A stretch of 64,000 nt of DNA from Neobacillus drentensis NBRC 102427 (GTDB lineage Bacteria; Bacillota; Bacilli; Bacillales; Cytobacillaceae). Of the stretch, positions 27,286 through 37,796 are shown in pieces. A program made the translations under genes and the position numbers. The notes under the pieces were generated by a model, which made no database searches, was not told the DNA's origin, and worked only from the letters and a program-made list of their open reading frames with translations. Location: contig NZ_BCUX01000003.1 of assembly GCF_001591445.1 (NCBI RefSeq), positions 248,001 through 312,000 of the forward strand. The letters are read 5' to 3'. Positions within the stretch are counted from its first letter, which is position 1; every line of letters begins with the position of its first letter.

Positions 27286-29631
27286 TTATGAACTTTGTTC
27301 TTCTTTATCTTTAGGTTTCGATTGGAGAACAGCTCGTGGCTTACTGCCCTCATATGGACCAACAATCCCGCGTGCTTCCATTTCATCAATTAACCTTGCT
27401 GCTCTTGTATAGCCTATTCGGAACCGTCTTTGTAACATGGAAACTGATGCTGTTTGCATTTCAATAATTAGCCCAACTGCCTCATCATATATATCATCAT
27501 CAACCACACCTGATACTTCAGGGATATCATCAGGAATCATATCTTCCTGGTATTGCGCTTTCTGTTGTGAAATAACAAATTCAACCGTGTCCTCGACCTC
27601 TTGATCTGATAGGAAAGCTCCTTGCACACGAACTGGTTTGGCCTCTCCAACCGGAAGGAATAACATATCCCCTCTTCCCAATAGTTTTTCAGCACCACCC
27701 ATGTCTAATATTGTTCTTGAATCAGTGGCACTTGACACCGCAAAGGCAATTCTAGATGGAATATTGGCTTTAATTACACCTGTAATAACATCAACAGATG
27801 GACGTTGCGTTGCAATAATTAAATGAATTCCTGCAGCACGCGCCATTTGGGCGAGACGGGTAATCGCATCTTCCACATCTGAAGAGGCGACCATCATTAA
27901 GTCAGCTAACTCATCGACGATAACAACGATATATGGCAGCAAAGGCTGCTTATCGTTTTCCTCTAAATTATGCCTTCTAACATGGTCATTATAGCCCTCA
28001 ATATTACGGGTTCCTGTATGGGAGAACAATTCGTAACGCCTTTCCATTTCACTTACTACCTTTTGCAGAGCTTGTGAGGCTTTTTTGGGATTCGTTACAA
28101 CTGGCGCTAATAAGTGTGGAATACCGTTATAGACATTCAATTCAACCATTTTAGGGTCAATCATCATTAATTTTACTTCATGAGGCTTTGCTCGCATTAA
28201 AATACTTGTGATTATACCGTTTATACAAACACTTTTCCCACTTCCCGTTGCACCTGCAACCAGTAAATGGGGCATTTTATTTAATTCAGCTAACACGGCT
28301 TCACCTGTAATATCCCTACCTAAGGCAATAAGAAGCTTTGAATCTGGCTTGTCATTTTGCGTAGCTTCAAGTACCTCCCGAAGGGAAACCATGGCCACTT
28401 CAGTATTAGGAACTTCAATTCCTATGGCAGATTTACCTGGAATTGGAGCTTCAATTCGGATACCCTTAGCAGCTAGTGCTAAGGCTAAGTCATCGCTTAA
28501 ACTGACAATTTTACTAACCTTAACCCCGACATCAGGATGAACCTCATATTTTGTAACAGCTGGTCCTAAATGTACTTGTGTAACACGCGCTTTCACACCA
28601 AAACTCTGGAAGGTCCTTTCTAGTTTTGCCGCATTCGCATGGATTAGTTCATACTCCCCGCTTTGATCTGTTTTCTTGGGTAGCTTAAGCAATCGAAGCG
28701 GCGGCAGCTCATAGGAGGTATTTTCCACCTCAGTAAAGGTGATGGGCGGAATCGGATCATCATTCTCTTCATGGGTTCCGTTTGCCTTTGTTTCCTCACT
28801 AGGATGGTAATCGTTCACTACTTCTTCTACATTTGCTCTATCAGCAAAACTAGAAATAATAGGTTCCGTTGTTATGATTTCCTCCTGAAGGAATGGTGTT
28901 TCTACATTTAAGACATGCTGATTTTGTTCACGGGTTTCCTGCGCTTGTCTCTTCTGAGCTATTTTTTCTGCTTTTCGCTCCTGTTGTTTTTGTTTCCAGT
29001 CTGTCATGTCCATTTTAAAGGCATCCCACTGACTTCTTGAAAAATCAGCCATTACAATCATGATTTTCCCAATGAAATCCCCAAATGATTTACCTGTAAG
29101 CAAAATAATTCCAATTAAAATAAAAATAAATGCAATAATTTTCGTACCTGTTTCGGCAAATAAATAATGGAATAAGGCAAATAAAATTGCCCCTAGCATC
29201 CCCCCGCCAAGATCGGTTGTGCTTGTTTCACCTCTAAGTTCCATCATGAACAATTCCCATGTATTTCCGATCACACTAGGATCTTTAAATTCCCCATCAT
29301 TGGTCAGCAAATGAAATAGGGTTACATGGCTTAAAAGTAGAATAGCCGAAATAATAAAATAACTTCCAACCAATTTTATATGGAAGAAAAAAGGAATTGT
29401 TCGTTTCCACATCAAATAAATGCTTAATACAATTAGCCCAATTAAACTAAGCATATACCATTCTCCCATCCAAAAACGGAAGAAAATAACGGTTACCTTG
29501 CCTACTGCACCGAGTTTTGCTATCGAGATGATCGCTATAGCTAAAAGAGCCAGTGCGGATAATTCGAATTGTACGGTCTTTTTGAGATGGTTATCTCTCT
29601 TTTTTGGTTGTCGTCTTTTTTTCTTTGCCAT
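27286..29631 (-). CDS. spoIIIE: DNA translocase SpoIIIE (FtsK family)
   Basis: The septal ATPase that pumps the chromosome into the forespore. Four or five N-terminal membrane segments occupy residues 20-185. A charged linker rich in Gln and Glu follows (about 190-310). The FtsK motor domain then has Walker [12 protein letters not shown] near residue 455 and Walker [16 protein letters not shown]-terminal winged-helix gamma domain reads [18 protein letters not shown] and recognises SRS-type polarity sequences. Its length (781) and position between ylzJ/tepA and ymfC identify it as SpoIIIE rather than SftA. The ATG follows AAGGTGAT. Confidence 0.96.
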   Translation of the reverse strand: MAKKKRRQPKKRDNHLKKTVQFELSALALLAIAIISIAKLGAVGKVTVIFFRFWMGEWYMLSLIGLIVLSIYLMWKRTIPFFFHIKLVGSYFIISAILLLSHVTLFHLLTNDGEFKDPSVIGNTWELFMMELRGETSTTDLGGGMLGAILFALFHYLFAETGTKIIAFIFILIGIILLTGKSFGDFIGKIMIVMADFSRSQWDAFKMDMTDWKQKQQERKAEKIAQKRQAQETREQNQHVLNVETPFLQEEIITTEPIISSFADRANVEEVVNDYHPSEETKANGTHEENDDPIPPITFTEVENTSYELPPLRLLKLPKKTDQSGEYELIHANAAKLERTFQSFGVKARVTQVHLGPAVTKYEVHPDVGVKVSKIVSLSDDLALALAAKGIRIEAPIPGKSAIGIEVPNTEVAMVSLREVLEATQNDKPDSKLLIALGRDITGEAVLAELNKMPHLLVAGATGSGKSVCINGIITSILMRAKPHEVKLMMIDPKMVELNVYNGIPHLLAPVVTNPKKASQALQKVVSEMERRYELFSHTGTRNIEGYNDHVRRHNLEENDKQPLLPYIVVIVDELADLMMVASSDVEDAITRLAQMARAAGIHLIIATQRPSVDVITGVIKANIPSRIAFAVSSATDSRTILDMGGAEKLLGRGDMLFLPVGEAKPVRVQGAFLSDQEVEDTVEFVISQQKAQYQEDMIPDDIPEVSGVVDDDIYDEAVGLIIEMQTASVSMLQRRFRIGYTRAARLIDEMEARGIVGPYEGSKPRAVLQSKPKDKEEQSS

Positions 29632-29708
29632 TTAATCACCTTGTTATTTTGTTATGGTATATTAATTTCTTATCTATTAATTCAAGATAAAAGGGTAAAA
29701 AAGGAAGA

Positions 29709-29728
29709 AGCAGCCTAGGGTGGCTGCT
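29709..29728 (-). terminator. tepA-ylzJ terminator
   Basis: AGCAGCC pairs with GGCTGCT around a 6-nt loop; the minus-strand tail is TCTTCCTTTTTT. Confidence 0.75.
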
Positions 29729-29762
29729 CTTGTATCATACCTGATTATACCATAATCTACTA

Positions 29763-29999
29763 TTACAATGCGGACAATCCTTCTAGGTTCGCGAAAGAAA
29801 TTTTTGCACCCGGGCATATTTGATTGTCCATATAATGCTGTGGGTCAGTGCTCAGAATCCGGACAACTTGAACATTTTGCCCATCCAACATCTCTACTAA
29901 GAGTGGTATGCCTTGATAGCTTACCATTTGTTGATTACTAGGTGAATCGGCCTCATATGGAAAAATTAGTTCAGGCGGCATCATCGTATAAAGAATCAT
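29763..29999 (-). CDS. ylzJ: YlzJ-like small protein
   Basis: A 78-residue protein of unknown function, conserved in Bacillus next to tepA. It starts [16 protein letters not shown] and carries no membrane helix or recognised motif. The ATG overlaps the tepA stop codon by four bases (ATGA), so it is translationally coupled to tepA. Confidence 0.85.
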   Translation of the reverse strand: MILYTMMPPELIFPYEADSPSNQQMVSYQGIPLLVEMLDGQNVQVVRILSTDPQHYMDNQICPGAKISFANLEGLSAL

Positions 30000-30751
30000 T
30001 GAACTAACCCCTCATTCTTTTCCTTATGAAGTTCCATCAATTCATTTAACTTTTTCATTGCCTTGCCTAGTCCGCCTACCTCATCAATTAGCCCTGTTTT
30101 TACGGCATCCACCCCAATGACATTCGTTCCAATGTCTCTTGTTAAATTCCCCTTTGCAAACATTAGGTCTTTAAAGGTTTCTTCCGTAATTTTGGAATGC
30201 TTTGTTACAAAGTTAACAACTCGATCTTGCATTTTATCCATATATTCAAAGGTTGCCGGAACTCCAATCACAAGTCCTGTCAGTCGGATTGGATGGATGG
30301 TCATTGTGGCGGTTTCCGCAATAAATGAATAGTCACAGGAAACGGCAATCGGCACCCCTATTGAATGGCCTCCTCCTAATACAATCGAAACAGTTGGCTT
30401 AGATAGTGTGGCCAGCATTTCAGATATTGCTAAACCAGCCTCAACATCACCGCCAACCGTATTTAATATAATAAGGACTCCTTCGATTTTTGGATTTTGT
30501 TCTATTGCAACTAGTTGTGGAATTAAATGTTCATATTTTGTCGTTTTATTTTGTGGTGGAAGGGCTAAATGTCCTTCGATTTGTCCAATTATGGTCAAAC
30601 AATGAATTTTAGAGTCTGTTGAAAGCTGTGGTACATTGGTTTGTCCTAGCTGCTGAATTTTTTCCATCAAAGTTGAAGAGGGTTTATCCTCTTTTTGAGG
30701 CTCCCCGCCTTCTTGGTTTTCAGATTCATTTTTATGTAAATCGTTATTCAT
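29996..30751 (-). CDS. tepA: ClpP-fold protease TepA (translocation-enhancing protein)
   Basis: A 251-residue ClpP/crotonase-fold serine protease. In B. subtilis TepA (YmfB) was linked to protein export and to degradation of small acid-soluble proteins in outgrowing spores. [17 protein letters not shown] supports the oxyanion region, [13 protein letters not shown] holds the nucleophile Ser, and TMTIHPIR the catalytic His, at about residues 85-170. A Lys/Glu-rich N-terminus precedes them. I start at ATG 30751 (MNNDLHK), where GGGAG lies 7 nt upstream; the longer start at 30772 has none. It is followed by ylzJ. Confidence 0.9.
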   Translation of the reverse strand: MNNDLHKNESENQEGGEPQKEDKPSSTLMEKIQQLGQTNVPQLSTDSKIHCLTIIGQIEGHLALPPQNKTTKYEHLIPQLVAIEQNPKIEGVLIILNTVGGDVEAGLAISEMLATLSKPTVSIVLGGGHSIGVPIAVSCDYSFIAETATMTIHPIRLTGLVIGVPATFEYMDKMQDRVVNFVTKHSKITEETFKDLMFAKGNLTRDIGTNVIGVDAVKTGLIDEVGGLGKAMKKLNELMELHKEKNEGLVQ

Positions 30752-30824
30752 CCTAATACTCCCTTCAAGCATGATATAGGTTAGTATTTACCTAAATGAG
30801 GTAATTTCATGCCTAAAATAAAAA

Positions 30825-30844
30825 GCACTGGATCGACCCAGTGC
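30825..30844 (-). terminator. rnjB terminator
   Basis: GCACTGG and CCAGTGC form a 7-bp stem with a 6-nt loop and a minus-strand TTTTTATTTT tail, just after the rnjB stop. Confidence 0.85.
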
Positions 30845-30851
30845 CTTCTTT

Positions 30852-32519
30852 TTAGATTTCCATAATGATTGGGAGAATCATCGGTCTTCTTTTCGTCTTT
30901 TCAAATAAATTTCGATTTAATTCTTCTCTGATATCCTGCTTCAAGCTTGACCATTCAAAGGAATCCTTTGCAATATTCCTTTCAACTATGTCCCGTACCA
31001 ATTTGGTTGAATCCTCCATCAATTTTTCAGATTCGCGAACATAAACAAACCCTCTTGAGATTATTTCAGGTCCTGCAGCTATTTTCCGCTCATGTCTTGT
31101 TAGGGTTACTACCACAATAAGAATTCCATCCTGCGATAAAAGCCTGCGATCACGAAGGACAATATTTCCTACATCTCCAACCCCAATACCATCGATAAGG
31201 ATATTCCCAGATGGTACTTTCCCGGCAAGTGTAAGCTTCCCTTCCTTTAATTCAACAATATCGCCACGGTCAGGAATTAAAATTTGTTCATTAGTAAGTC
31301 CACATTCCATCGCCAATTTCCGATGAGCCTTCAGCATCCTGAATTCACCGTGAACAGGTATCAAATATTTAGGCTTCATCAAGTTAATCATAAATTTTAA
31401 TTCTTCTTGACTTCCATGACTTGAAACATGGATGGCCCTTTTCCCAGATATAACATTTGCACCAGCTCTAAAAAGCATATCGATAGTTTTAAATAAAAAC
31501 ACTTCACTGCCTCTAAGCGGTGAGGCCGCGATTAGTACGGTATCTCCCTTTTGAATATTAACCACTTTATCAATTTGCTTCGCCATTTTTTGTAGAGCCT
31601 CTATCGGTTCACCCTGACTTCCTGTCATTAACACAACAATTTCACGGTCTTGATAGTCTTTTATCTCACTAATAGGAATGATTAAATCCTCTGCAACTTC
31701 TAAATATCCTAAATCAAGGGCTATATGATAAATTCGTTCAAGACTTTTACCTACTACTGCTACTTTACGTCCGTTCTCCTGTGCTGCATCAAAAATATGC
31801 TGGATTCTATTAATATCAGACGCAAAGCACGCAGCGATAATTCTCCCTGGTGCATTATAGAAAGCATTAGACATTTCACGCTCAACAATTGCTTCAGATG
31901 CCGTGTAGCCAGGCTTTTCTGCTTCTGTACTATCTGATAACAAGCATAATACTCCTTGTTCCCCAATCGATGCCATCTTGCCAATTTCTGGTTTATAAAG
32001 CTTTGTCGCCGCTTGATCAAATTTAAAATCACCGGTATAAACGATGATTCCTTCAGATGTATGAATACAAACACCAACAGAATCAGGGATACTATGATTT
32101 GTTTTGAAGAAACTTACGTCAACAGTATCCATATTAACAATCGTATCTGAATCTACTTCAATAAAATTTGTTTTACCAAAATAATCTTGCTCTTTAAGTT
32201 TAGCATTTGCAAGGGCAAGGGTTAACTTGGTTCCATACACAGGAACATCTAATTCACGAAGTACATACGATAAAGCCCCGATATGATCTTCATGTCCATG
32301 TGTTAGGAAAATTGCTTTTACACGTTCCTTATTTTCTTTTAAGTAGGTTAGATCCGGAATCACTATATCTATGCCAAGCATTTCTTCCTCGGGGAACATT
32401 AAGCCAGCATCAATGACAAATATATCCTTGTCCACCTCAACAAGATACATATTTTTTCCGATTTCTCCTATACCACCAAGTGTGATTACCTTAATGGAAT
32501 TATTTAGTTTCTTTATCAA
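30852..32519 (-). CDS. rnjB: Ribonuclease J2
   Basis: A metallo-beta-lactamase/beta-CASP ribonuclease that forms a complex with RNase J1 for 5'-exonucleolytic and endonucleolytic RNA processing. The zinc motif LTHGHEDHIGAL (HxHxDH) is intact near residue 70. VYTGDFKFD supplies the further metal Asp, and beta-CASP motifs include ASPLRGSE and HVSSHGSQEE. The TTG start at 32519 follows AGGAGG by 9 nt and gives 555 residues, the length of B. subtilis RnjB; the longer ATG start has no ribosome site. I assign J2 rather than J1 by its place between dapA and tepA. Confidence 0.93.
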   Translation of the reverse strand: MIKKLNNSIKVITLGGIGEIGKNMYLVEVDKDIFVIDAGLMFPEEEMLGIDIVIPDLTYLKENKERVKAIFLTHGHEDHIGALSYVLRELDVPVYGTKLTLALANAKLKEQDYFGKTNFIEVDSDTIVNMDTVDVSFFKTNHSIPDSVGVCIHTSEGIIVYTGDFKFDQAATKLYKPEIGKMASIGEQGVLCLLSDSTEAEKPGYTASEAIVEREMSNAFYNAPGRIIAACFASDINRIQHIFDAAQENGRKVAVVGKSLERIYHIALDLGYLEVAEDLIIPISEIKDYQDREIVVLMTGSQGEPIEALQKMAKQIDKVVNIQKGDTVLIAASPLRGSEVFLFKTIDMLFRAGANVISGKRAIHVSSHGSQEELKFMINLMKPKYLIPVHGEFRMLKAHRKLAMECGLTNEQILIPDRGDIVELKEGKLTLAGKVPSGNILIDGIGVGDVGNIVLRDRRLLSQDGILIVVVTLTRHERKIAAGPEIISRGFVYVRESEKLMEDSTKLVRDIVERNIAKDSFEWSSLKQDIREELNRNLFEKTKRRPMILPIIMEI

Positions 32520-32569
32520 TTTGTAAATCCTCCTATGGTGTATCATAATTTATATAATTGATCTCCGAA

Positions 32570-32622
32570 AAATGTCTAGCTCCAGCTCCGCTAAACGGCT
32601 GCTACCGCTTTTCTTATTTCCG
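32570..32622. repeat. Fragment resembling a dispersed Bacillaceae intergenic repeat
   Basis: A short GC-richer island beginning TGTCTAGCTCCAGC in an otherwise AT-rich gap between dapA and rnjB. I recall similar TCTAGCTCCAGC islands scattered in intergenic regions of Bacillus relatives. It has no coding potential. The recollection could not be checked here. Confidence 0.35.
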
Positions 32623-32707
32623 TTCCAAATCAGTTATGATTATTATACTTGATTTTAGAAAACCTTTCCAACATTAATAATAATTGGTCTAATTTTATTA
32701 AAAAAAT

Positions 32708-32737
32708 AAGCCAACCGATTCATACATCGGTTGGCTT
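32708..32737 (-). terminator. dapA terminator
   Basis: AAGCCAACCGAT pairs perfectly with ATCGGTTGGCTT around a 6-nt loop, followed by ATTTTTTTAA on the minus strand. It closes the dapG-dapA end of the dipicolinate/lysine block. Confidence 0.88.
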
Positions 32738-32747
32738 TGGTTATTCA

Positions 32748-33620
32748 TTATATCCTATTTAATAGGGTTATTAACGCTGAACGTTCTTGTTCTGTAAGGC
32801 CTACGAGAGGCAGCCTTACTGATCCAACATCTAATCCTTTTAGCTGTAAAGCTGTTTTAACAGGAGCAGGACTAGGTGCAGTAAATAAACCTTGCATGAT
32901 AGGAAGGAGATGCTGATGCAATTTTGCTGCCTTTTCATTCTGACCATTAAGAAATGCGTGAACCAATTCTTTCAATTGTTTTCCAATAACATGAGAAGCA
33001 ACTGAAACAATGCCTGCACCGCCAATGGAAAGAACAGGGATAGTTAGACTATCATCCCCACTATATAAAACAAAATCGTCCTCTGTATTAGCAATGATAT
33101 GTGTCATTGCATTTAGATCCCCGCTGGCTTCCTTAACTGCAACAATATTTGCTATCCTCGAGAGGCGAATAATCGTCTCAGGATGGATATTAACTGCGGA
33201 CCTGCCTGGAATATTGTAAACCATTACTGGCAAGGAAGTGGCTTCCGCAATGGCTTTAAAATGCTGATACAAACCTTCTTGGTTTGGTTTATTATAATAA
33301 GGTGCTACAGCCATAATCGCATCTACGCCAAGTTGCTCCGCTTTTTTTGTCAATTCAACAGATGCATAAGTATTATTGCTTCCTGTTCCAGCAATGACAG
33401 GAATCCGCTTATTTACCGCTTTTACTACATGATCAAATAATGCCAGCTTTTCTTCCTTAGATAACGTGGGTGATTCACCAGTGGTTCCAGCCACCACAAG
33501 TGAATCCGTTCCATTTTCAATTAAAAAATTCACTAATTGCGTCGTCTTGGCTAAGTCAATATGCCCCTTCTTATCAAAAGGGGTAACCATTGCCGTCGAA
33601 ACTCGCCCGAAATGAACCAT
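32748..33620 (-). CDS. dapA: 4-hydroxy-tetrahydrodipicolinate synthase
   Basis: Condenses pyruvate with aspartate semialdehyde at the branch leading to lysine, diaminopimelate and, in the mother cell, dipicolinate. The Schiff-base lysine is in IVAVKEASGD (about 162). The tyrosine of the proton relay is in VMVYNIPGRS, and VAGTTGESPTLS is the N-terminal substrate loop. The ATG at 33620 (MVHFGRVSTAM) follows GAGAGGAG and gives 290 residues, the usual size; the longer start adds ten residues spanning that site. It is the last gene of the asd-dapG-dapA series and supplies substrate for DpaA/DpaB chemistry. No lysine riboswitch was seen upstream. Confidence 0.96.
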   Translation of the reverse strand: MVHFGRVSTAMVTPFDKKGHIDLAKTTQLVNFLIENGTDSLVVAGTTGESPTLSKEEKLALFDHVVKAVNKRIPVIAGTGSNNTYASVELTKKAEQLGVDAIMAVAPYYNKPNQEGLYQHFKAIAEATSLPVMVYNIPGRSAVNIHPETIIRLSRIANIVAVKEASGDLNAMTHIIANTEDDFVLYSGDDSLTIPVLSIGGAGIVSVASHVIGKQLKELVHAFLNGQNEKAAKLHQHLLPIMQGLFTAPSPAPVKTALQLKGLDVGSVRLPLVGLTEQERSALITLLNRI

Positions 33621-33709
33621 ATTCTTACTCCTCTCGATACAATCCATCATACAAATACACTAATCGCCTCTTCCGATTCATTTGAATGATTTACCCAGTC
33701 AAAGCTAAA

Positions 33710-34954
33710 TTATAAATCGAAAAGATTAAATTCCAATGATTCTTCTTCTAATTGAAAAGCATCATGGAGGGCATTGACGGATTTAACCAAGTCCTCCTGC
33801 TTTACAAGTACCCAAATCGTCGTATGACTGTCTGCAGATTGTAATATACGAATTCCATGATCCGACAAGGCAGTTACAATTTTTGAAGTAACTCCGGGAA
33901 CCCCTGCGATACCTGCACCAACAACAGAAACTTTTGCACAATGACGCTCAACGACAGGGTCATGACCTAATTGATTTAAGACCTGTATAGCTCGATCGGT
34001 CATCTCCTCTGTAACTGTATAGATTACCCCGTTCGGCGAAATGTTGATAAAATCTACGCTAATTCTTTCATTGGCCATTGCCTTAAATACTTCCGCCTGC
34101 AAGTAATATTGATCCTTTTTAGCGAAAACTTTTATTTGCGTAACATTTGAAACATGAGCAATCCCTGTAACTACCCGCTCCTTAATGTCACTGCCACGAT
34201 TATTTTTATTTAATGAGGTTACCAATGTTCCTAATCCTTCAGAGTATGTTGATCGAATCCGAATCGGTACTTTTGCCTGCATCGCAATTTCTACTGCTCT
34301 CGGATGAATAACCTTTGCCCCCTGATATGCCATATTACACACTTCAGTGTAAGTTACTATGGATAGTGGCCGTGCATTTTCTGCAATTCGTGGATCGGCA
34401 GTCATAATTCCTTCCACATCAGTAAAAATGTCAATCCATTCCGCATTAAGGGCAGCACCTAGAGCTGCAGCTGAAGTATCACTTCCGCCACGCCCAATTG
34501 TGGTCACATCTCCATTTTTTGCGGCTCCTTGAAAGCCCGCAACCACTACAACATCATTACTCTCTAATTCTCTAAGGAGTCTATCGCATTTCATTTCATT
34601 GATTTTTGCATTTGTATGGTCATTGTTGGTTCGAAAACCTGCTTGAGCACCCGTTAATGCAACAGCTTGAATCCCTTTTGCTAATAACATATTCACAAAA
34701 ACGACACTAGAAATAACCTCACCACAAGACAATAATAAATCCTGTTCCCGCTTTGAGATTTTGCTTACATTGCCACCGATTAATGAAAGTAGTGTATCAG
34801 TTGCATAAGGGTCACCTTTTCTACCCATCGCGCTTACAACCACAACCACTTTATAGCCATCAGCTAACGCTTTCTCAATATGGCCTTTAGCATATTTCCT
34901 GCCATTTTCATCTTTTACAGATGTACCGCCAAATTTTTGAACAATAATTTTCAT
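33710..34954 (-). CDS. dapG: Aspartokinase I (DapG type)
   Basis: Phosphorylates aspartate as the first step towards lysine, diaminopimelate, threonine and methionine. The 414 residues comprise a kinase domain (KFGGTSVK at residue 7, GRGGSDTSAAALG near 155) and a C-terminal tandem of ACT regulatory domains (from about 270). In B. subtilis DapG is the diaminopimelate-inhibited isozyme encoded with asd and dapA, and the same linkage here supports that assignment over LysC or YclM. It is spaced about 35 bp from asd and 90 bp from dapA. Confidence 0.95.
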   Translation of the reverse strand: MKIIVQKFGGTSVKDENGRKYAKGHIEKALADGYKVVVVVSAMGRKGDPYATDTLLSLIGGNVSKISKREQDLLLSCGEVISSVVFVNMLLAKGIQAVALTGAQAGFRTNNDHTNAKINEMKCDRLLRELESNDVVVVAGFQGAAKNGDVTTIGRGGSDTSAAALGAALNAEWIDIFTDVEGIMTADPRIAENARPLSIVTYTEVCNMAYQGAKVIHPRAVEIAMQAKVPIRIRSTYSEGLGTLVTSLNKNNRGSDIKERVVTGIAHVSNVTQIKVFAKKDQYYLQAEVFKAMANERISVDFINISPNGVIYTVTEEMTDRAIQVLNQLGHDPVVERHCAKVSVVGAGIAGVPGVTSKIVTALSDHGIRILQSADSHTTIWVLVKQEDLVKSVNALHDAFQLEEESLEFNLFDL

Positions 34955-34988
34955 GGTGACACCAAAACCTGCCTTTTTTGTCGTAGCT

Positions 34989-36038
34989 TTATTTTACAAT
35001 GCCTAATTTAACCAAGCTTTCCGCAATTTGAACTGAATTCCATGCTGCACCTTTGAGTAAATTATCGGATACTACCCACATATGAAAACCACGAGGTTCA
35101 TCAATGTCTCTTCTAATTCGTCCAACAAATACATCATTTTTCCCAACGCAATTTGCCGGCATCGGATATAGTTGGTTTTCCGGATCATCTTGCAAAATAA
35201 CACCCGGGGCATCTTTTAATAGTGCCTTAATGTCATTTGCACTTACATCATCCGACTCTATTTCAAAATAAACAGATTCAGAATGACCCACAGCAACAGG
35301 AAGTCGAACACAAGTAGCGGAAACCTGTAATTCTGGCAAGTGCATGATTTTTTTTGTTTCATTAATCATTTTCATTTCTTCAAATGTGTATCCATTTTCT
35401 TGAAATTTATCAATTTGTGGAATGGCATTAAAAGCAATTTGATAGTGATTTTTATCGGATTTCACTGGTAATATTTTAGGCTCATATGCATCCCCGTTTA
35501 AAATCGCCTGAGTTTGCTCCATTAATTCTTCAACTGCTGCTGCACCTGAACCAGAAACAGCTTGATAGGTTGAAACAATTACCTTTTTCAAGCCGAATTG
35601 TTGACGGATCGGCTCAAGGGCAACCACCATTTGAATGGTAGAACAATTTGGGTTTGCAATAATCCCATTTTGATTGTGAAGGTCGGCTTCATTCACTTCA
35701 GGTACAACTAATGGTGTATTCTCATCCATTCTAAAAGCACTAGTGTTGTCCACCACAATCGCACCACGTTTAACAGCTTCTGGACCAAGCTCCTTTGATA
35801 CGCTGCCACCTGCACTAAACAGGGCAATCTCAACACCTTCAAAGCTCTCAGGCTTAGCTTCTTCAACGGTATATTCCTGACCATTAACATCTATTTTTTT
35901 CCCGGCTGATCGAGCTGAGGATAATAGAGTTAGTTTTCTGATTGGGAAGTTCTCTTTAATTAATGTTTGTATCATTTGTTGTCCTACTGCTCCTGTTGCT
36001 CCAACAACAGCAACGTGAAATCCATTTTGTTGACTCAT
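34989..36038 (-). CDS. asd: Aspartate-semialdehyde dehydrogenase
   Basis: Reduces aspartyl phosphate to the semialdehyde with [19 protein letters not shown] (residues about 11-24) is the NADP motif, and the active-site cysteine is in [13 protein letters not shown] near residue 130. The histidine of the active site lies in [16 protein letters not shown] 36038 follows AAGGGG by 8 nt and gives 349 residues; the longer TTG start at 36056 is rejected because its first codons encode that site. Downstream come dapG and dapA; upstream is dpaB, separated by about 195 bp with an inverted repeat. Confidence 0.95.
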   Translation of the reverse strand: MSQQNGFHVAVVGATGAVGQQMIQTLIKENFPIRKLTLLSSARSAGKKIDVNGQEYTVEEAKPESFEGVEIALFSAGGSVSKELGPEAVKRGAIVVDNTSAFRMDENTPLVVPEVNEADLHNQNGIIANPNCSTIQMVVALEPIRQQFGLKKVIVSTYQAVSGSGAAAVEELMEQTQAILNGDAYEPKILPVKSDKNHYQIAFNAIPQIDKFQENGYTFEEMKMINETKKIMHLPELQVSATCVRLPVAVGHSESVYFEIESDDVSANDIKALLKDAPGVILQDDPENQLYPMPANCVGKNDVFVGRIRRDIDEPRGFHMWVVSDNLLKGAAWNSVQIAESLVKLGIVK

Positions 36039-36134
36039 TACAGGTTCCCCTTCCAAACTAGCTGGTCATTATATCAAAAAAAGGAATTGGCCTTTATATA
36101 GCTGCCAGCATGTTATCCATAATTTTTATTATCT

Positions 36135-36165
36135 CATCAGCGGGCAAATGATCTTCCCACTGATG
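36135..36165. repeat. Inverted repeat between dpaB and asd
   Basis: CATCAGCGGG and CCCACTGATG pair over ten positions (one wobble in the minus-strand RNA) with an 11-nt loop. There is no T tract after it. It may be a partial terminator, a processing site or an operator separating sporulation (dpa) from vegetative (asd) expression. Confidence 0.5.
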
Positions 36166-36232
36166 ATAGAATAATTTATTTTAACATATTCCATAAAAGA
36201 AATAACCTTTTTTGATGAATGAGGGGAGATAA

Positions 36233-36832
36233 TTAGTCAGAATCTTTATACCTTTCTACTAGCACGGGTTGAATTTGTTTTCCTTCGATTGCTGCTTCAA
36301 CAGTTTCAGTGAGCAATGCCATTCTTGCAACCATTGAATTTGGCTTATTTTTGGGGTCATCCTGGCCATAGGGAATAAAAAATATATTCTTGGTTGCCAT
36401 TAACCTCATTAAGTTTACACCATTTAATCCAAGTGCATCGTTGGTAGAGATTCCAAGGACAACGGGCTTTAAATTTCTCAGCGTGGCTTTTGCAGCCATT
36501 AATACTGGGCTATCGTTCATGGCATTGGCAAATTTACTCATTGATACACCCGTTAATGGGGCAATGACCATACAATCAAGTGGGATTTTTGGTCCGAGCG
36601 GCTCCGCTTTTACAATTGAATCAATAATCTTATTCCCTGTTAAATCTTCAATTCGCTGAATCCAATCCTCCCCTTTGCCAAATCGTGTATCTGTATTTTT
36701 AACTGTAAAAGTTACGACTGGCATGACCTCTGCACCGGCTTGCACTAATTTTTCTATTTCCGGGAATACTGCATCGTACGTACAATGAGAACCGGTTAAG
36801 CCAAAGCCAATTCTTTTACCCTTTAAACTCAT
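36233..36832 (-). CDS. dpaB: Dipicolinate synthase subunit B (SpoVFB)
   Basis: A 199-residue flavoprotein-like subunit of dipicolinate synthase, acting in the mother cell to make dipicolinic acid for the spore core. RIGFGLTGSHCTYDAVF (residues 6-22) and PLTGVSMSKFANAMNDSPV are typical of the UbiX/flavoprotein fold of SpoVFB. The start codon overlaps the dpaA stop by four bases, so the two subunits are coupled. Expression should come from the sigma-K-type promoter upstream of dpaA. Confidence 0.95.
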   Translation of the reverse strand: MSLKGKRIGFGLTGSHCTYDAVFPEIEKLVQAGAEVMPVVTFTVKNTDTRFGKGEDWIQRIEDLTGNKIIDSIVKAEPLGPKIPLDCMVIAPLTGVSMSKFANAMNDSPVLMAAKATLRNLKPVVLGISTNDALGLNGVNLMRLMATKNIFFIPYGQDDPKNKPNSMVARMALLTETVEAAIEGKQIQPVLVERYKDSD

Positions 36833-37731
36833 TTCACTTTCCCCTTTCGCTTTCTTAAATCATCTTGAAGCAGTTGGGCAAGAACATTCGCCAGAATTTG
36901 ACCCGCTGTTTTTGGCGCTACAATTCCTGGCAATCCTGGGGCAAGTAATGCCTTTATTCCCCTTTTCTCTGCGTATCTAAAATCAGTTCCACCCGGTTTT
37001 GATGCAAGGTCAATTATGAGCGTGTGTGAAGGCATTTTAGAAATAACTCTTGCTGTTACGATTAAATGTGGCGCTGTGTTTATTAAGATATCGCTATTAT
37101 TCACTTCATTTTCCAAATCCTTCAAATGAAAAGGCGTTAATCCCATTTCAGTGATTCTTGCCAAATGTTCACTCTTTCTAGCTCCAACCTTAACATTTGC
37201 TCCAAGTGCAGCAAATGTTCTTGCAACACTCATTCCAACTCTTCCTAACCCTAGAACCGTAATATTAGACCCATGTATGGTAAAATCAGTGTGTTGGATC
37301 GCCATCATAATTGTCCCTTCTACTGTAGGGATAGAATTATAGATAGCCACATCATCCCTTTCAAATAACTGAATAAGAGTCCGCTTGGCTTCTTTGGTAA
37401 TCCCATTTAAATAGGCATTGCTAATTCCTGAATAAATCGTACAATGTTCTGGAGTCTTAGAAAGTATATCTGCAGTCAAAATTACCTTTTCATTTGAAAA
37501 GATTGTTTCTACCTGTCCTTCTAGGTTAGTACCCGGCACTGGTAAGATAAGGGTATCCATTGTTGAAAAATCGACTTCATCCAGCTTTTCCTTGACCGCA
37601 CCCGTAAAAGCATGGTCAAGCTGTTCAAAACCAATAAGCGATAGTCTCGCATCTAATTCGGTTAACTTGCGGATGATTTCCAGCTGTCTGGCATCCCCAC
37701 CAATCACGGCAATTTGCATCCCTGTCAGCAT
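36829..37731 (-). CDS. dpaA: Dipicolinate synthase subunit A (SpoVFA)
   Basis: The NAD(P)-binding subunit of dipicolinate synthase, oxidising the DapA product towards dipicolinic acid. IAVIGGDARQLEIIRKL lies at residues 8-24, and the Rossmann motif VLGLGRVGMSVARTFAALG near 158. The C-terminus has APGLPGIVAPKTAGQI. I use ATG 37731 (MLTGMQIAV), with AGAAGGTGA 8 nt upstream; the in-frame GTG at 37743 overlaps that site. It is transcribed with dpaB and physically linked to asd, dapG and dapA, which supply the substrate. Confidence 0.95.
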   Translation of the reverse strand: MLTGMQIAVIGGDARQLEIIRKLTELDARLSLIGFEQLDHAFTGAVKEKLDEVDFSTMDTLILPVPGTNLEGQVETIFSNEKVILTADILSKTPEHCTIYSGISNAYLNGITKEAKRTLIQLFERDDVAIYNSIPTVEGTIMMAIQHTDFTIHGSNITVLGLGRVGMSVARTFAALGANVKVGARKSEHLARITEMGLTPFHLKDLENEVNNSDILINTAPHLIVTARVISKMPSHTLIIDLASKPGGTDFRYAEKRGIKALLAPGLPGIVAPKTAGQILANVLAQLLQDDLRKRKGKVK

Positions 37732-37796
37732 GAAAACAATCACCTTCTTTTTTTTAAAATCCTACTATGAATTCCCTTTTCTTTATATCACTTCAC

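Noticed and set aside
33621..33709. Possible lysine riboswitch or T-box before dapA/dapG
   Set aside because: The gaps are short and show neither the lysine aptamer core nor a T-box TGGNACC sequence with a terminator/antiterminator pair.
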